Assembly: GCF_019061145.1 (NCBI RefSeq)
Contig: NZ_JAHQZS010000002.1
Span: forward strand, 744,001 to 808,000
DNA: 64,000 nucleotides
Source: Anianabacter salinae
Lineage (GTDB): Bacteria; Pseudomonadota; Alphaproteobacteria; Rhodobacterales; Rhodobacteraceae
Direction of reading: 5' to 3'
Part shown: in pieces, positions 61,822 to 64,000 of the stretch
Numbering within the stretch: position 1 is the stretch's first letter
Layout of the letters: the number at the start of each line of letters is the position of its first letter
The notes under the pieces: model-generated
Told to the model about the DNA's origin: nothing
Seen by the model: the letters and a program-made list of their open reading frames with translations, nothing else
Database searches by the model: none
Made by a program: the position numbers and the translations under genes

Positions 61822-63657
61822 ATGACCACGCCGCTTTCCGACCTGCCCTTCACCCTCGACGCCCTGCGCGCCGCCTATGCTGCAGGCGTGACGCCCGCAG
61901 ACGTCATGGCAGAGACCCTTGCCCGACTGGACTCCGTGGACGACCCGGCGATCTTCATTCACCTGGCCAGTGCCGAAGACCTTGCAGCCGAGGCCGCCGC
62001 CCTGGGGGCCTACGACCCGGACCGCCCGCTTTGGGGGGTGCCCTTTGCCGTGAAGGACAACATCGACGTGGCCGGTATGCCCACGACCGCCGCCTGCCCG
62101 GACTATGCCTACGACGCGGACAGGGACGCTTTCGTCGTCGCCCGCCTGCGCGCGGCAGGGGCCATTCCCATCGGCAAGACCAACCTTGACCAATTCGCCA
62201 CCGGTCTTGTCGGCGTGCGGTCCCCCTACGGCGTGCCGCGCAATGCGCTCGATGCACAGATCGTGCCGGGCGGATCGTCCTCGGGGTCGGCCGTCGTCGT
62301 CGCCCATGGGATCGTGCCCTTTGCGCTTGGCACCGACACGGCGGGGTCGGGCCGCGTGCCTGCCGCGCTGAACGGGATCGTCGGGCTGAAGCCAAGCCTC
62401 GGCGCGTTGTCGGCCAGCGGTGTCGTGCCTGCCTGCCGGACCCTCGACACGATTTCGATCTTCGCGCTGACCGTCGCCGATGCGTACGATGTGTTTCGCG
62501 CCGCCGCCGGTTTCGATCCCGCAGATGCCTATTCGCGGCCTATGCCGACGGCCCCGATGCCGGCCCCCGCATCCGCGCCGCGCATCACCGCGCCGGATGC
62601 TGCCAGCCTGATCTTCTTTGGCGACGACATGCAGGCGGCAGATTTCGAGGCCTCCCTTAGGACGCTGGCCGAGGGCGGAGCTTTGATCGAACGGGTCGAT
62701 TTCACGCCGTTCTACGACGTTGCTCGGATGCTCTATGACGGCGCGTGGATCGCCGAGCGCTATGCCGCCATCGAAGACATGATGACCACCCGGCCAGAGG
62801 CCGTGCACCCTGTGACCCGCGCCATCATCGCCAAGGCCGAAGGGTTGAGCGCGGTTGATGCCTTCAACGGCTTCTACCGGCTTGCGGAGTTGCGCCGCGC
62901 CTGCGCCCCGATCCTCGACGCCTCGGACATGCTGTGCGTCCCGACGATCCCGACCTTTGCGACCTGCGACGACCTGAAGGCCGACCCTGTCACGCCCAAC
63001 TCCAACCTTGGAACCTACACGAACTTCGTCAACCTGCTGGACCTCTGTGCATTGGCAGTCCCGACCGGCCCCCGCAGCGACGGGCGACCCGGAAGCGTGA
63101 CACTGATCGCGCCCGCAGGGGAAGATGGCACGCTCGCCGCGCAAGGGCAGCGCCTGACGCAGGCTCGTCGGCCCATGCTTGGCGCGACGGGGATCAAGAC
63201 GCCAGGCTTGCAAAAGACGGGGCGCGCCCCCGTATCCGGGTCCGTATCCGCAAGCGAAATGACCATAGCTGTCTGCGGCGCGCATATGTCGGGCCTGCCG
63301 CTTAACCATGAACTGACATCGCGCGGGGCGCGGTTCCTGAAAGCCACCCAGACGGCGCCCAGCTATGCCCTCTATGCCTTGCCTGGCGGTCCTCCCGCCC
63401 GTCCCGGCCTTTGCCGGTGCGACGACGGACAAGGCACCTCCATCGCGCTGGAGGTCTGGGCCATCCCGAAAGACGCCGTGGGCGACTTTATCGCCGGTAT
63501 TCCTGCGCCGCTCGGGATCGGCACCATCGAGATCGAGGACGGATCACAGGTGAAGGGCTTTCTTTGCGAAGCAAGCGGCAAGCGTCATGCCGAAGACATC
63601 AGCGCCCTCGGCAGCTGGCGCCGCTTTCTGGAAAGGGACACGAAGGTGATCGTGTGA
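61822..63657 (+). CDS. atzF: Allophanate hydrolase
   Basis: The 611-residue amidase-signature enzyme hydrolyses allophanate to ammonia and CO2. The catalytic triad is K78 (VPFAVKDNID), S152 (GGSSSGS) and S176 (TDTAGSGRVP). The amidase domain (about 1-450) is followed by the AtzF-type C-terminal domain (about 490-608, for example YALYALPGGPPARPGLCRCD). Length matches AtzF (about 600). It ends the ABC operon, 12 bases after the ATPase. No urea carboxylase or biuret/cyanuric hydrolase gene is in the window, so the allophanate source is unknown. Confidence 0.9.
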   Translation: MTTPLSDLPFTLDALRAAYAAGVTPADVMAETLARLDSVDDPAIFIHLASAEDLAAEAAALGAYDPDRPLWGVPFAVKDNIDVAGMPTTAACPDYAYDADRDAFVVARLRAAGAIPIGKTNLDQFATGLVGVRSPYGVPRNALDAQIVPGGSSSGSAVVVAHGIVPFALGTDTAGSGRVPAALNGIVGLKPSLGALSASGVVPACRTLDTISIFALTVADAYDVFRAAAGFDPADAYSRPMPTAPMPAPASAPRITAPDAASLIFFGDDMQAADFEASLRTLAEGGALIERVDFTPFYDVARMLYDGAWIAERYAAIEDMMTTRPEAVHPVTRAIIAKAEGLSAVDAFNGFYRLAELRRACAPILDASDMLCVPTIPTFATCDDLKADPVTPNSNLGTYTNFVNLLDLCALAVPTGPRSDGRPGSVTLIAPAGEDGTLAAQGQRLTQARRPMLGATGIKTPGLQKTGRAPVSGSVSASEMTIAVCGAHMSGLPLNHELTSRGARFLKATQTAPSYALYALPGGPPARPGLCRCDDGQGTSIALEVWAIPKDAVGDFIAGIPAPLGIGTIEIEDGSQVKGFLCEASGKRHAEDISALGSWRRFLERDTKVIV

Positions 63658-63922
63658 CACTGCCCCGTGTCTGCTTCAGAAACCGGAAGCAGGCGTAGAG
63701 CCAAACACGTTGTCGCCGGTTGAAATCGGTGTCTTGCACCACGCGGGATCGCGACGCGTGGCGCAAGCTGCGCAGGTCCACGACCTGCCCGGCGTCCCGC
63801 GAGACATAGGCCAACCCCATGTTCCCCTGGGCGAAATGATACCGTGCTGGCGCACCCTGCTTTGCGGGCGCCCGAAATTCACGAACGAAATCCCTGGCAT
63901 TCGGATCACGGATGACGGAAAG
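63658..63922. other. 265-base gap between atzF and the AraC-type gene; nothing recognised
   Basis: The genes converge here. Short frames in this stretch lack family resemblance and ribosome sites. No clear terminator hairpin with a T-run is seen. Confidence 0.4.
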
Positions 63923-64000
63923 CTACTCTGCCGCCTGGACCAAGCGGTCCTGCCGTGGCGGCACGCCGAACTTGCGGGCGTATTCCCGTGAGAACTGGGC
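63923..64000 (-). CDS. C-terminal end of an AraC-family regulator (partial, cut by the window edge)
   Basis: Twenty-five residues are visible before the TAG at 63923-63925: AQFSREYARKFGVPPRQDRL, then VQAAE. FSREYxRxFGxPPxxxR is the conserved end of the second HTH in AraC/XylS proteins. The rest of the gene lies to the right of the window. Its target is unknown. Confidence 0.75.
   Translation of the reverse strand, partial: AQFSREYARKFGVPPRQDRLVQAAE

Noticed and set aside
59227-63432. Very long open frame (1401 codons) on the reverse strand
   Set aside because: It is antisense to four confidently identified genes (DppC, fused ATPase, atzF and the end of DppB). Its composition is low-complexity Arg/Gly/His, typical of the complementary strand of GC-rich genes.

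Overview
The window is a GC-rich chromosomal segment from an alphaproteobacterium, most probably a member of the Rhodobacterales (Roseobacter/Rhodobacter relatives). The clues are the sqdB-sqdD-sqdC sulfolipid operon in its Rhodobacter order, a betICBA operon beside choXWV, TRAP transport of dicarboxylates, and an abundance of ATGA and TGATG stop/start overlaps. It is a metabolic region with no phage, integron, CRISPR, rRNA or tRNA signal. No transposase was recognised. This placement is an inference from gene content and order; no search was run.

Layout. 0-1.2 kb: the 3' part of an HlyD-type membrane fusion protein. 1.2-3.7 kb: pxpBCA (5-oxoprolinase). 3.7-6.6 kb: sqdBDC, which builds sulfoquinovosyl diacylglycerol. 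6.9-13.5 kb: GH13 alpha-glucosidase, a phosphotransferase, a lytic transglycosylase, tusA, mobA, a DUF2478 protein and an Mrp/ApbC ATPase. 13.6-20.7 kb: a dimethylglycine-dehydrogenase-like flavoenzyme, then a Gfo/Idh/MocA protein and a GntR regulator divergent from a smoC-smoB-smoA set. 20.8-31.3 kb: di-haem peroxidase, an ABC exporter with an AttH/CrtC-like protein, a flavin oxidoreductase, a SelD fusion, SelU and an FAD oxidoreductase. 31.7-35.7 kb: glucosylglycerate phosphatase, synthase and phosphorylase. 35.8-45.2 kb: choline uptake (choXWV), betICBA and a UPF0718 permease. 45.3-51.8 kb: a malonate operon (FadR-type regulator, TRAP transporter, malonyl-CoA decarboxylase, malonyl-CoA synthetase). 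52.1-56.5 kb: a DUF5996-acetyltransferase fusion, a pirin and two LysR regulators. 56.6-63.7 kb: a peptide-type ABC transporter with an allophanate hydrolase. The end of an AraC-type regulator closes the window.

The most interesting theme is sulfoquinovose (SQ). One end of the window makes the sulfolipid (sqdBDC). About 10 kb away lies a set that should break SQ down by oxidative desulfonation: a flavin-dependent SQ monooxygenase (SmoC), a 6-oxo-glucose reductase (SmoB) and a flavin reductase (SmoA). No classical GH31 sulfoquinovosidase is present. The Gfo/Idh/MocA gene beside the GntR regulator is a strong candidate for the NAD+-dependent sulfoquinovosidase (GH188 type) that would free SQ from its glycosides. 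The two intergenic control regions share a rare ATTGAT-type motif. No SQ importer is in the window, so recycling of the cell's own sulfolipid is a possibility.

Other coherent modules are osmolyte metabolism (glycine betaine from choline and choline-O-sulfate; glucosylglycerate synthesis and phosphorolysis), malonate use, 5-oxoproline use and selenium use for tRNA 2-selenouridine. Two transporter operons carry a perfect 12-bp hairpin directly after the binding-protein gene. Two intergenic regions carry palindromic repeat families.
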